Source of the DNA: Stutzerimonas azotifigens DSM 17556
GTDB lineage: Bacteria; Pseudomonadota; Gammaproteobacteria; Pseudomonadales; Pseudomonadaceae
DNA length: 64,000 nucleotides
Reading direction: 5' to 3'
NCBI RefSeq assembly: GCF_000425625.1
Contig: NZ_KE384408.1
Coordinates: forward strand, 62,001 to 126,000
Made by a program: the position numbers and the translations under genes. This document shows positions 21,735-31,677 of the stretch, in pieces. Positions within the stretch are counted from its first letter, which is position 1, and each line of letters starts with the position of its first letter. The notes below the pieces were generated by a model. It was not told the DNA's origin and ran no database searches. It saw only the letters and a list, made by a program, of their open reading frames with translations.

Positions 21735-22739
21735 ATGCATGCCAGAAACCTGCTCCTGTTGACGCTTACCTCGCTCGCGCTTCCAACCCTCGCCGACACC
21801 GTCTGGTTGAAGAACGGCGACCGCCTGACCGGCAAGATCTCGGTGCTCGACGGCGGCAAGCTGCTCGTCGAAACCGACTACGGCGGCTCCATCCCGGTCG
21901 ACTGGAACAAGGTCAGGACGCTCGAGGCCGACCAGCTGCTGCTGGTGGAGATGCACGGCAGCGAGGACGAGCTGGCGCGCAAGCTCGAAGCCGGCGACGA
22001 GGGCCAGGTCATCCTCAACAACGGCACCGGGCCACGCTCCGTGCCGCTGGCGAGCATCTCCCAGATCATCCATCCAAAGCCGCTGGTGCAGGACTTCCAC
22101 TGGGAAGGCGACGTCGACGTGGCGCTCGACTACAAGCGCGCCGAGACCGACACCGATGACTACCACGTCTCCTTCGACACCAAGGCCAAGCATGGGCTCT
22201 GGCGGCACAATGCGAGCGCCGAATACCACCGCGAGTACCGCGACGGCCTGACCGTCACCGACAACTGGGAGACCGAGTACGCGCTGGATCGCTTCATCGA
22301 CGAGCAGTGGTTCTGGCAGGGGCGTCTGGACTACAAGCGCGACCAGGTCGAGGATGTCCGTCGCCAGCGCACCATCGGTACCGGCCCCGGCTACCAGTTC
22401 TGGGACAACGAGCTCGGCGCCTTCTCGCTGGCCTCGCTGATCAACCGCCGGGACTACGAGTATGCCGACGGCAGCAAGGACAACTTCTACGCCCTGGCCA
22501 TGAAGTGGGACTACAAGCGCTATCTGGTCGGCAAGACCTTCGAGCTGTTCAGCAACGGCGAGATCGGCAAGCCGCTGGAAGACGTCGCCGACTATTCCCT
22601 CGATGCGGCGGTCGGGCTGCGCTATCGCGTCACCGACTGGGCTTCGCTCAACATGAAGGCCGAGAAGGACCTGATCAGCGGCTCGGACAGCGACCTGGAC
22701 GAGACGCGCTATACCCTCGGCTTCGGAGTGGGCTGGTAA
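21735..22739 (+). CDS. DUF481 outer-membrane beta-barrel protein
   Basis: A 334-residue exported protein. The signal peptide MHARNLLLLTLTSLALPTLA is followed by a small beta domain (DTVWLKNGDRLTGKISVLDG), then from about residue 120 the alternating aromatic strands of a DUF481 barrel (ALDYKRAETDTDDYHVSFD), ending in FGVGW with a terminal aromatic suited to BAM assembly. The substrate is unknown. The RBS is not obvious. Confidence 0.88.
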   Translation: MHARNLLLLTLTSLALPTLADTVWLKNGDRLTGKISVLDGGKLLVETDYGGSIPVDWNKVRTLEADQLLLVEMHGSEDELARKLEAGDEGQVILNNGTGPRSVPLASISQIIHPKPLVQDFHWEGDVDVALDYKRAETDTDDYHVSFDTKAKHGLWRHNASAEYHREYRDGLTVTDNWETEYALDRFIDEQWFWQGRLDYKRDQVEDVRRQRTIGTGPGYQFWDNELGAFSLASLINRRDYEYADGSKDNFYALAMKWDYKRYLVGKTFELFSNGEIGKPLEDVADYSLDAAVGLRYRVTDWASLNMKAEKDLISGSDSDLDETRYTLGFGVGW

Positions 22740-22740
22740 G

Positions 22741-22791
22741 AGCCTGAAGCTGCAAGGGGCGCCAATCCGCCTTTTCTTGCAGCTCGAGGCT
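22741..22791. terminator. inverted repeat between DUF481 and SDR genes
   Basis: AGCCT-GA-AGCTGCAAG (22741-22756) pairs with CTTGCAGCT-CG-AGGCT (22776-22791). It lies between two convergent genes and could stop transcription from both sides. Confidence 0.6.
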
Positions 22792-22802
22792 TGCCGCTAC
22801 CT

Positions 22803-23561
22803 TTAGACCCTCAGGCCGCCGTCGAGCTCGAGGATGCGTCCGGTGTAGTAGTCGTTCTCGAACAGGTAGGCCACCGAGTGGGCGATCTCCTGCGGGCGGC
22901 CCATGCGCTTGAGCGGGATGCCGGCGGTCATCTTTTCCAGCGCTTCGGGTTTCATGCTGGCGGTCATTTCGGTTTCGATGAAGCCCGGCGCGACGCCGGC
23001 CACGCGGATGCCGTAGCGCGCCAGCTCCCTGGCCCATACCACGGTGGCCGCGGCGACGCCGGCCTTGGCGGCGGAATAATTGGTCTGGCCGATGTTGCCG
23101 GCGCGGGAGATCGAAGAGATGTTGACGATCACGCCCTCGTTCTTGCGCTCGACCATCTTCGCGGCGACCTCGCGGGTGCAGAGGAAGACGCCGGTCAGGT
23201 TGACGTCGATCACCGACTGCCACTGTGCCAGGCTGAGCTTGCTGATCTCGCCGTCGCGCACCTTCAGCAGCAGGCCGTCACGCAGGATGCCGGCGTTGTT
23301 CACCAGCCCGTGGATGGCGCCGAAGTCGTCGGCGACGCGGGTCACCATGTCGACCACCTGGTCTTCCTGGGCCACGTTGCACAGGTAGGCCCGCACCTCG
23401 CTGCCGGCGGCCATGCAGGCGGCCACGGCTTCGTCCAGACGCTCCTGGTTCAGATCGACCAGCGCGAGGCGGGCCCCCCTGGCCGCCAGGTGCTCGGCCA
23501 TGGCTCGTCCCAGGCCCTGGCCGCCGCCGGTGATGATGATGACCTTGTCTTGTAATTGCAT
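22803..23561 (-). CDS. short-chain dehydrogenase/reductase, FabG-like
   Basis: A 252-residue classical SDR. NAD(P) motif TGGGQGLG (12-19), NNAG (about 89), and the catalytic set Asn / Ser in NISSIS / Tyr-x-x-x-Lys in NYSAAKAG. The sequence [16 protein letters not shown] is typical of 3-oxoacyl-ACP reductase-like enzymes, though a second substrate class is possible. It is not next to other fatty-acid genes. Divergent from the HugZ-like gene. Confidence 0.93.
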   Translation of the reverse strand: MQLQDKVIIITGGGQGLGRAMAEHLAARGARLALVDLNQERLDEAVAACMAAGSEVRAYLCNVAQEDQVVDMVTRVADDFGAIHGLVNNAGILRDGLLLKVRDGEISKLSLAQWQSVIDVNLTGVFLCTREVAAKMVERKNEGVIVNISSISRAGNIGQTNYSAAKAGVAAATVVWARELARYGIRVAGVAPGFIETEMTASMKPEALEKMTAGIPLKRMGRPQEIAHSVAYLFENDYYTGRILELDGGLRV

Positions 23562-23641
23562 CTCGTGTCCTCATGTCGAAGCGAATGGGCACCCGCGACC
23601 CGCGGGGCCGTGCAACATCCACCAACCACGAGGAGCCACAG

Positions 23642-24358
23642 GTGAGCGAAGAGGCCGCCAAGCATGCCCGAGTATTGCTGCTCAAGGAATACCGCGCGGT
23701 GCTGTCCACCCAGTCCAAGGCCATGCCGGGCTTCCCGTTCGGTTCGGTGGTGCCCTATTGCCTGAACGCCGATGGCGTGCCGCTGCTGCTTATCAGCCGG
23801 ATCGCCCAGCACACCCACAACCTGCAGGCCGACGCCCGCTGCTCGCTGCTGGTGGGCGAGCGCGACGCGGACGACGTGCAGGCGGCCGGGCGCCTGACGC
23901 TGCTGGCCGAGGCGCGGCGGCTGGACGAGCCCGACGCCATCGAGCAGGCGGCAGCGCGCTACTACCGCTACTTCCCCGAGTCGCAGGACTATCACCGCGT
24001 GCACGACTTCGACTTCTGGACGCTCGAGCCGGTGCGCTGGCGCTACATCGGCGGCTTCGGGCAGATCCGCTGGCTCGATCGGGTTGCGCTGGCCAATCCC
24101 TTCGCCGGGGCGGCGGAGGCGGGCATGATCGAGCATATGAACGCCGATCACGCCAATGCGATCGCGCACTACGTGCGGCTCGCCGGGCTGCCCGAGGAAC
24201 CGGCCGCGCGCATGGTCGGCATCGACGGCGAAGGCTTCCACCTGCGCATCGGCGCGCGGCTGTACTGGCTGCCGTTCGGCGAACCCTGCACCAACCCCGG
24301 CGCGGTGCGCCAGGCGCTGGTCGGGCTGGCGCGCGCCGAGGCCTGGCCGGCGGGCTGA
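23642..24358 (+). CDS. HugZ-like haem/FMN-binding split-barrel protein
   Basis: The GTG at 23642 with AGGAG at 23631-23635 gives 238 residues; an ATG at 23573 lacks a good RBS and would overlap the promoter of the divergent gene. The N-terminal split-barrel (KAMPGFPFGSVVPYCLN, SRIAQHTHNL) resembles pyridoxamine-phosphate oxidases, and the C-terminal DUF2470 part (IEHMNADHANAIAHY, about 165-180) is typical of HugZ-type proteins. HugZ homologues degrade haem; the activity here is inferred. Confidence 0.88.
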   Translation: MSEEAAKHARVLLLKEYRAVLSTQSKAMPGFPFGSVVPYCLNADGVPLLLISRIAQHTHNLQADARCSLLVGERDADDVQAAGRLTLLAEARRLDEPDAIEQAAARYYRYFPESQDYHRVHDFDFWTLEPVRWRYIGGFGQIRWLDRVALANPFAGAAEAGMIEHMNADHANAIAHYVRLAGLPEEPAARMVGIDGEGFHLRIGARLYWLPFGEPCTNPGAVRQALVGLARAEAWPAG

Positions 24359-24465
24359 CCTGGGAACCATTCCGTTACAGCTTTGTCGTCGCCCGCAGTT
24401 GAAAACGGGCGGGGGCGCCTTCAACTTGCAAGTTCCGGAAGCCGTTCTTCCGCCAAAGGTCCCGA

Positions 24466-24936
24466 ATGCGAATTTTCCTCTTCCTGTTTTTGCTTTTTCC
24501 GGTCCTCGAGCTGGTGGTGCTGATCAAGGTCGGCAGTGCCATCGGGGTCCTGGCGACGCTGTTCCTGCTCGTGCTGGGCGGGCTGGGCGGCGTGCTGCTG
24601 ATGCGCCTGGCGGGCTTCGCCACCGCCTGGCGCGCCCGCGAGCGCCTGGCCCGCGGCGAGCTTCCCGAGCGCGAGATGCTCCAGGGCCTGCTGCTGGCGG
24701 TCGCCGGCGGCCTGCTGATCCTGCCCGGGTTCATCAGCGACGTGCTGGCGCTGGTGCTGCTGTTCCCGCCGAGCCGCAAGCTGCTGCTGGGGCAGCTGCA
24801 GCGGCGCATCGAGCTGCACATGACCCGTACGGGGCCGTTCGGCCCCGGTCCTGGTGTCGGTCCGGCCCCAGGGCGGTCACCGGACGGCCAGCGGCCGAAC
24901 GTCATAGAGGGCGAGTGGGAGCGTCGCGATCGTTGA
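24466..24936 (+). CDS. fxsA: FxsA family membrane protein
   Basis: A 156-residue inner-membrane protein with three or four hydrophobic helices (about 1-25, 25-48, 75-98) and a Gly/Pro-rich soluble tail. The RARERLARGELPEREML segment between helices matches FxsA. In E. coli FxsA relieves F-plasmid exclusion of phage T7. Its position just before groESL is typical of Pseudomonas. A terminator follows. Confidence 0.9.
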   Translation: MRIFLFLFLLFPVLELVVLIKVGSAIGVLATLFLLVLGGLGGVLLMRLAGFATAWRARERLARGELPEREMLQGLLLAVAGGLLILPGFISDVLALVLLFPPSRKLLLGQLQRRIELHMTRTGPFGPGPGVGPAPGRSPDGQRPNVIEGEWERRDR

Positions 24937-24951
24937 GCGGCGCTTCGAGCG

Positions 24952-24986
24952 AAACGGCAGGCTTAGGGCCTGCCGTTTTCGTTTTT
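24952..24986 (+). terminator. fxsA terminator
   Basis: AAACGGCAGGC (24952-24962) pairs with GCCTGCCGTTT (24968-24978), followed by TCGTTTTT. Confidence 0.85.
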
Positions 24987-25010
24987 CGGCAAAATTTTTT
25001 TGCCCGGCCC

Positions 25011-25038
25011 CTTGAAATGGCTCTGGCAGCCCGCATGT
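25011..25038 (+). promoter_or_regulatory. sigma-32 type heat-shock promoter for groESL
   Basis: CTTGAAA (25011-25017), 12 nt, then CCCGCATGT (25030-25038), close to the sigma-32 consensus CTTGAAA-N11-16-CCCCATNT. It lies about 150 bp before the groES start. Confidence 0.75.
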
Positions 25039-25184
25039 AGCGGACACCGAAAGGTCGCTGCCTCCGGGCAGTCCGTCATTTCTGCGGTTCGCTCGTGCGG
25101 GCCGCACCCGGCACCCGCCGGCTTTGCCAACCTGCCGATGCACGATGCATCGGACTGGAACCACTCAATTGGGAGAGATCGACA

Positions 25185-25478
25185 ATGAAGCTTCGTCCTC
25201 TGCATGACCGCGTCGTCATCCGTCGCAGCGAAGAAGAAACCAAGACCGCTGGCGGCATCGTGCTGCCGGGCTCCGCTGCCGAAAAGCCGAATCGCGGTGA
25301 AATCGTTGCCGTCGGCACCGGTCGTGTGCTCGACAACGGCGAAGTGCGTCCGCTGGCCGTCAAGGTCGGTGACCAGGTGGTGTTCGGGCCCTACTCGGGC
25401 AGCAACACCGTGAAGGTCGACGGCGAAGAACTGCTGGTGATGGGCGAGAACGAGATTCTGGCGGTCGTCGAGGCCTGA
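25185..25478 (+). CDS. groES: co-chaperonin GroES
   Basis: A 97-residue heptameric lid of the GroEL chamber. The start [14 protein letters not shown] at 25185 follows GGGAGAG. The mobile loop [16 protein letters not shown] (about 15-31) binds GroEL. First gene of the groESL operon, 47 nt before groEL. Confidence 0.99.
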   Translation: MKLRPLHDRVVIRRSEEETKTAGGIVLPGSAAEKPNRGEIVAVGTGRVLDNGEVRPLAVKVGDQVVFGPYSGSNTVKVDGEELLVMGENEILAVVEA

Positions 25479-25513
25479 GCCCGACGCATCTGCATTCAAT
25501 AATTCACGATTGA

Positions 25514-27166
<1,653 letters not shown>

Positions 27167-27193
27167 GCCGACCGGCTCCCCGCGTCAGTAAAG

Positions 27194-27222
27194 GACCCCG
27201 CCAATCGGCGGGGTCTTTTTTT
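27194..27222 (+). terminator. groEL terminator
   Basis: GACCCCGCC-AATC-GGCGGGGTC followed by seven T. Stem of 9 bp without mismatch. Confidence 0.95.
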
Positions 27223-27598
27223 GCGTAGAAATTGGTGAAGACTCTGATGCCGCGTCCGTCAGCGCTGCGCACGGCGCACCCACGGGCGCTGGCGAGGGAG
27301 CCCATGCCGCTTTCTTGGCCAGGCTACAGGCTTCGCGCCTTGTAGGGGCTCACTTCCCCTGTTGATGGATCACCCGTAAGAGGGTGCCATGCGCACCTGA
27401 AAGCCTGGGGAACGAGCTCGTTACAAGTCTGCTTCAGCGCGGTGAAGGCCATTTGCGTGACCAAGGTCGTGCCCTTTTCGCGACGATCGGCGCAGCCAGG
27501 ACCGAAAAGTTCACGTACCGTTCATCAGCTGTCGACGCAAAGTCCATCAAGCTGCTCTAGGGTTAGCTGACCGCCCCGCCAAATCAAAGGGTTGCGCC
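27223..27598. other. 376-bp gap after groEL without a convincing gene
   Basis: I see no RNA gene, repeat or clear promoter. A 58-codon frame (GTG 27384 to TAG 27560) reads fairly protein-like but has no RBS, and its third codon positions are less GC-rich than in neighbouring genes. It may be a remnant. Confidence 0.5.
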
Positions 27599-27832
27599 AT
27601 GAAGCTCGACATTGCCAGAGGTTTGTTTTTCATCGCCCTGCTCGGTGTCGCATCGCTGTGCGCGGCCGCCTGGCACCAGCCGGACGCCGGCATCGTCAGG
27701 AGCGCCAACGGGCTCGGCTACTGCCCGCTGCCGCCGAAGGCGCGCCTGCAGCAGCAGGCGCAGGTACGGCCCGACGAGGATCTCCTGCTGTTCATGTACA
27801 GCCTGTCCCAAGGGATGGGGCGGGAGCGCTGA
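27599..27832 (+). CDS. small exported hypothetical protein
   Basis: A 77-residue frame starting MKLDIARGLFFIALLG, with a hydrophobic segment (about 8-24) ending CAAAWH that could be a signal peptide. The mature part, with one Cys (GLGYCPLPPKARLQQQ) and a Met-rich end, matches nothing I recognise. AAAGGG stands 9-14 nt upstream. It is convergent with the DUF1513 gene. Coding status is moderately likely. Confidence 0.55.
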   Translation: MKLDIARGLFFIALLGVASLCAAAWHQPDAGIVRSANGLGYCPLPPKARLQQQAQVRPDEDLLLFMYSLSQGMGRER

Positions 27833-27875
27833 GCGGCCGGTGTCCGGCCGCCGAGGTGGATAACGGCGGGCCGGA

Positions 27876-28970
27876 TCAGGCCAGGCGCAGGTGGTTGTCC
27901 CACAGGCCGGCCGGCAACGTCAGCGGCTGCATGGCGATCTCGCTGCGGCGGCAGTCGTAGAGGCGGCAGCGGCTCTGCCCGGAACTGACCAGGAAACCCT
28001 CCTTCACGGCGCCGACCCCGGCGCAGTCCGGCAGGTGGGCATCCAGGCGCAGTTCGGCGCTGTCCAGGTCCCAGATGAACACGCGGTTGCCGCGCGGTGC
28101 GGTAACGGCCAGCAGGCGCAGGTCGTCGTGGATCGCCACGCTGGCGGTGTACTGGTTCATCACCTGGCGCTGGGCCTCGCCGAGCGGGAAGGGCTGGAAG
28201 GCCTCGCCCGGCCGCTTGATCGCCAGCAGCGGCACCTTTTCCAGCGGGTCGCCCTCGTACTGCTGGCCCGATACCACGGTCCCGTCGCGGGCCACGGCCA
28301 GGTGGCGGACGCTGTTCATCTGCTCGGGCAACTGCTCCTTGCTGAGCAGCCGGCCGTCGCGGTGCAGCAGCACCAGGCTCGGCTCCATGGCGTCGAGGTT
28401 CATCTTCTCGCGGCTGTCGGCCTCGGTGCGGATGCCGCCGTTGGCGATCACCAGGGTTTCGCCGTCGGGCATCCACAGCAGCTGGTGCGGGCCGATGCCG
28501 TGGGTGGAATGCTCGCCATGGCGCACCAGGCGCTCGCCTTCCAGGCGGTAGACGCCGAGCACGCCGCGGCCCGGATCGCGGGTGTCGTTCTCGGTGCTGT
28601 AGAACCATTCGCCTGCCGCGTCGAAGATGCCGTGGCCGTAGAAATGCCGGTCCGGCGGCGACGCCAGTACCTGCAGCAGGCGCCCGTCGCGCGTGTCCAG
28701 CACGTAGCTCTCGCGGCTTGGCCGGCGGCCGACGAACACCGCCAGCGGCAGGTGCGGGTGGGCATAGACGTCGTGGCAGCGCTCGCGCACCGGGGTGGCG
28801 AAGGCCTGGCTGCCGTCGAGGCGGTAACCCACGGCGTAGTGCTGGCCGTCGCCGTCGTCGCGGGCGGAGAGCAGCAGCGGTTGTGGTGCATGGTGGGTCA
28901 GGGTCCAGCCACCGACGGCGCTGGCGGCGACCAGCGCCGTTCCCAGGCCGAGGAAAGCACGGCGTTTCAT
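27876..28970 (-). CDS. DUF1513 family periplasmic beta-propeller protein
   Basis: A 364-residue exported protein. A Tat-like signal begins MKRRAFLGLGTALVAASA; the twin position reads KRR without the full RRxFLK motif. The mature part repeats short blade-like units (VYAHPHLPLAVFVGRRP, HGIGPHQLLWMPDG, IANGGIRT), as in DUF1513 proteins. It is the last gene of the imelysin operon, with 3 nt after the preceding stop. In P. aeruginosa the same group is iron-regulated, as I recall. The role is unknown. Confidence 0.87.
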   Translation of the reverse strand: MKRRAFLGLGTALVAASAVGGWTLTHHAPQPLLLSARDDGDGQHYAVGYRLDGSQAFATPVRERCHDVYAHPHLPLAVFVGRRPSRESYVLDTRDGRLLQVLASPPDRHFYGHGIFDAAGEWFYSTENDTRDPGRGVLGVYRLEGERLVRHGEHSTHGIGPHQLLWMPDGETLVIANGGIRTEADSREKMNLDAMEPSLVLLHRDGRLLSKEQLPEQMNSVRHLAVARDGTVVSGQQYEGDPLEKVPLLAIKRPGEAFQPFPLGEAQRQVMNQYTASVAIHDDLRLLAVTAPRGNRVFIWDLDSAELRLDAHLPDCAGVGAVKEGFLVSSGQSRCRLYDCRRSEIAMQPLTLPAGLWDNHLRLA

Positions 28971-28973
28971 CTC

Positions 28974-30053
28974 TCAATCTCCGTCGTGGGCGTTGAAACC
29001 GATCTGGATGCCGAGCGTCTTGGCCAGCTCGCCCTGGTGCAACCGGTGCACGTCATCCAGGCGCTGGTAGAACTCGTTCACACGGGCACGTCCCGCTTCG
29101 TCGGCAAGTAGCGTGCCGAGCGGGCTGTCGAGCGCGACCAGCGCCTCGCGTGCCCGGGCATAGGCCTCGTCGATGCGCTTGGCCAGCGCCTGCTGGTCGT
29201 CGCCGAGCAGGCTGCGCAGGCCCGGCTGGCCGCCGCCGTTCCAGAGTCGTTCGGCCCCTTCCAGCGCCGCGCCGAGCATTGCCAGCGAGGCCTCGCTGCG
29301 CCAGGCCTCGGCCTGGTAGGGCTGGGGATGACCCTTGCTCTGCCGGCCGAGCGGCGTGCCGAGCTTCTTCTTCAGGCCGTCCAGCGCCGTGACCTGCAGC
29401 CGCAGGATGTCGGCGATCGCCTCGCTGGGCTCGGCGTAGCGGTCGTTGGGAAAGTCGCGCAGCTGCGCGACCATGCCGTCCTTGGCCTGCCATTGGGCGA
29501 CGATGTCGGCCGCCAGCGCCTGCTGGTGCTCGCCGATGGCGACCAGCAGAGGGCAGTAGCTGGCCTTGACCTGCGGGGCGGCGAGATCGACGGCCTCGTC
29601 GTAGAGCACGTATTCGTAGGCGGTCAGTCCCTGCACCACCACGCTGCCGTTCTCGATGTCGGCACGCGTCAGCTGCGGATGGGCCTTGAGCAGGTTGGTG
29701 ACCTGGCGCCCGACCAGGTTCTTCTTGTCCGGCCAGAACTGCACCTGCCAGGCGCGATTGCCTTCGCCCATCGGGCCGACCAGCATCGGCTGCAGGGCGG
29801 CCCAGGCCGTCTGCGCGTCGAGCAGGACCTCGCGCGCCTGCTCCAGGTTCTGTTCGCCGGCGCAGTAGGCCCGCGCGCTGTCGGCCAGGCGCCGGTCGGT
29901 CTCGGCCCAGCTCTGGTAGCTCGGCAGCAGCACGTGGTCGGCCAGGGCGCTGCTGGCCTGCTGGAACGGATCGCTGTCGTCGCCACAGCCGGCCAGGGCC
30001 AGGGCGGTCAGCAGGGGGATCCAGGCGGTGTGCGCCAGACGGGAGCGGGGCAT
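28974..30053 (-). CDS. imelysin family lipoprotein (second copy)
   Basis: A 359-residue protein starting MPRSRLAHTAWIPLLTA with AAGGAG upstream. A lipobox (LALAGC) predicts a periplasm-facing lipoprotein. The imelysin/M75 fold is recognisable from AWAALQPMLVGPMGEG and GLTAYEYVLYDEA. In this copy the family motif G-x-H-x-x-E is changed: the His position holds an Ala (GLTAYE), so any metal site would differ from the first copy encoded further upstream in the operon. It lies between the DUF1111 and DUF1513 genes. Confidence 0.88.
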   Translation of the reverse strand: MPRSRLAHTAWIPLLTALALAGCGDDSDPFQQASSALADHVLLPSYQSWAETDRRLADSARAYCAGEQNLEQAREVLLDAQTAWAALQPMLVGPMGEGNRAWQVQFWPDKKNLVGRQVTNLLKAHPQLTRADIENGSVVVQGLTAYEYVLYDEAVDLAAPQVKASYCPLLVAIGEHQQALAADIVAQWQAKDGMVAQLRDFPNDRYAEPSEAIADILRLQVTALDGLKKKLGTPLGRQSKGHPQPYQAEAWRSEASLAMLGAALEGAERLWNGGGQPGLRSLLGDDQQALAKRIDEAYARAREALVALDSPLGTLLADEAGRARVNEFYQRLDDVHRLHQGELAKTLGIQIGFNAHDGD

Positions 30054-30091
30054 GCGTGTGACTCCTTGAGCAGGGCTGCGCGGCAGCATGG

Positions 30092-31510
30092 CTAGAGCGA
30101 TTCCAGGAAGGCGAGCAGGGCAGCGCGCTGCTCGGCGTCGAAGCCGACGACCTGCTGGCGCGCGCGCTCGGCTTCGCCGCCATGCCAGAGGATGGCCTCG
30201 AGCAGGTTGCGGGCGCGGCCGTCATGCAGGAACTGGGTGTGGCCGCTGACGACCTGGGTCAGGCCGATGCCCCACAGCGGCGGGGTGCGCCATTCGCGGC
30301 CGCTGGCCTGGAACTCGGGTCGATTGTCGGCCAGGCCCTCGCCCATGTCGTGCAGCAGCAGGTCGCTGTAGGGGCGGATGACCTGGTTGGCCAGCTCCGG
30401 ATCCACCGCATCGGCGGCGGTGGTGAAGCTCGGCGTATGGCAGCCGGCACAGCCGGCCTGGTGGAACAGCGCCTTGCCCTGCAGCACCTGCGGGTCGTCG
30501 ACCTGGCGCCGGGCCGGCACGCCGAGGTGGCGGGAATAGAAGGTCACGGCGTCGAGCAGTTTGTCGCTGACCTCCGGCTCGCCGCCGTTGACCGCGGCGA
30601 GGCAGGCGGTCTGGTGTTCGGTGCAGTCGTCCCGCTCGAACAGGACATTGGTCAAACCCATGTCGATGGCGAAGGCCTGCGCGTTCTGCTGGCGCAGGCT
30701 CGGCAGGCCGGCCTTCCAGCCGAAGCGGCCGAGCACGGTCGCCTGGCGCTCGTGGTCCCAGACCAGATTGGGCCGCCCGGAAATGCCGTCGCCGTCGGCA
30801 TCGTCCGGATCGGCGTTGGCGAGGATGGCCTCCTCGGGGATGGCTTCGAGCAGGCCCAGGCCGATCATCGGCGGAGCCACCCGGGCGGAGAACTGCGTGC
30901 TGTCGGCCAGCGCTCCGTAGCCGAGGCGGTCGATCTGCAGCCGCGGCGCGCGCAACTCGATCTCGGTGCCGTCGGCCAGGGTGACCAGGCGCGGACTGTA
31001 GTGCACACGAATGCGCGCTTCCGGCTGGACGCCGGGAATCGCCATGTCCTGAAGCTGCGCGCCGTACACCGGATCGGGAAGGCTGCCGAGGCGCTCGATG
31101 AGCGCGGCCTGTTGCGCGCCTGCCGGCTGCGACAGCCGTACCAGCATGGAGACGGACGAGGTCGCGTCCGGTCCCGGCGGGTGCCCGCGGCCGTCCTTTA
31201 TATGGCAGTTCTGGCAGGCGTTGGTGTTCATCAGCGGCCCTAGGCCGTCGCGGGCGGTGGTGGTGGTCGGGGCGATCACCCAGGGGTTGCGGAAGAAGCT
31301 GTTGCCGACGCTGAAATCCAGCCGGCGCAGGGGGCTGAGGTTGGCCGAAGGCAGCGAAAAGGCGTTGTGGTCGCTCTGCATCACGGTGGTGCCGCCGCCG
31401 GACAGGGTCTCGCCGGGTTCGACCGCCGCCGAGGGCAACGGCGCCGGGCCGCAGGCGCTCAGGACGAGGGCCAGCAGGGCGGGGGAGAGAAGGCGGAGCG
31501 GCGGGTGCAT
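30092..31510 (-). CDS. di-haem c-type cytochrome lipoprotein, DUF1111 family
   Basis: A 472-residue lipoprotein (lipobox LVLSAC). Two haem-binding motifs are visible: CQNCH (about residue 98) and CAGCH (about residue 355), with PPLWGIG and FLHDGRARNLLEAILWHGGE in the C-terminal half as in DUF1111 (thiol-oxidoreductase-like) proteins. A Ca-binding-like loop, DPDDADGDGISGRPN, is also seen. It probably carries out a redox step in periplasmic iron handling together with the imelysins. Confidence 0.9.
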   Translation of the reverse strand: MHPPLRLLSPALLALVLSACGPAPLPSAAVEPGETLSGGGTTVMQSDHNAFSLPSANLSPLRRLDFSVGNSFFRNPWVIAPTTTTARDGLGPLMNTNACQNCHIKDGRGHPPGPDATSSVSMLVRLSQPAGAQQAALIERLGSLPDPVYGAQLQDMAIPGVQPEARIRVHYSPRLVTLADGTEIELRAPRLQIDRLGYGALADSTQFSARVAPPMIGLGLLEAIPEEAILANADPDDADGDGISGRPNLVWDHERQATVLGRFGWKAGLPSLRQQNAQAFAIDMGLTNVLFERDDCTEHQTACLAAVNGGEPEVSDKLLDAVTFYSRHLGVPARRQVDDPQVLQGKALFHQAGCAGCHTPSFTTAADAVDPELANQVIRPYSDLLLHDMGEGLADNRPEFQASGREWRTPPLWGIGLTQVVSGHTQFLHDGRARNLLEAILWHGGEAERARQQVVGFDAEQRAALLAFLESL

Positions 31511-31677
31511 CGGCTGACCTGAACGAGAAAGGCGTGCAGCTTAGCAGCGTTGTCGGAGCTTAATAAGAGGGATTTGCATTCGCGCATTCGGCCCGGAACG
31601 GCCTCGCTGGCGTCGGGCCCAAGCGGAACGGGGTTCTGCCCGAGCGGGCGCGGCCTGAGGCCGCACCCGCATGCCGA

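Noticed and set aside
27384..27560. 58-codon frame after groEL
   Set aside because: No RBS, codon composition unlike neighbours and no recognisable family; kept only as a possible remnant.
31640..31677. Hairpin after icmP as a terminator
   Set aside because: A GC-rich stem is present but no T-tract follows in the direction of transcription, so I did not list it.
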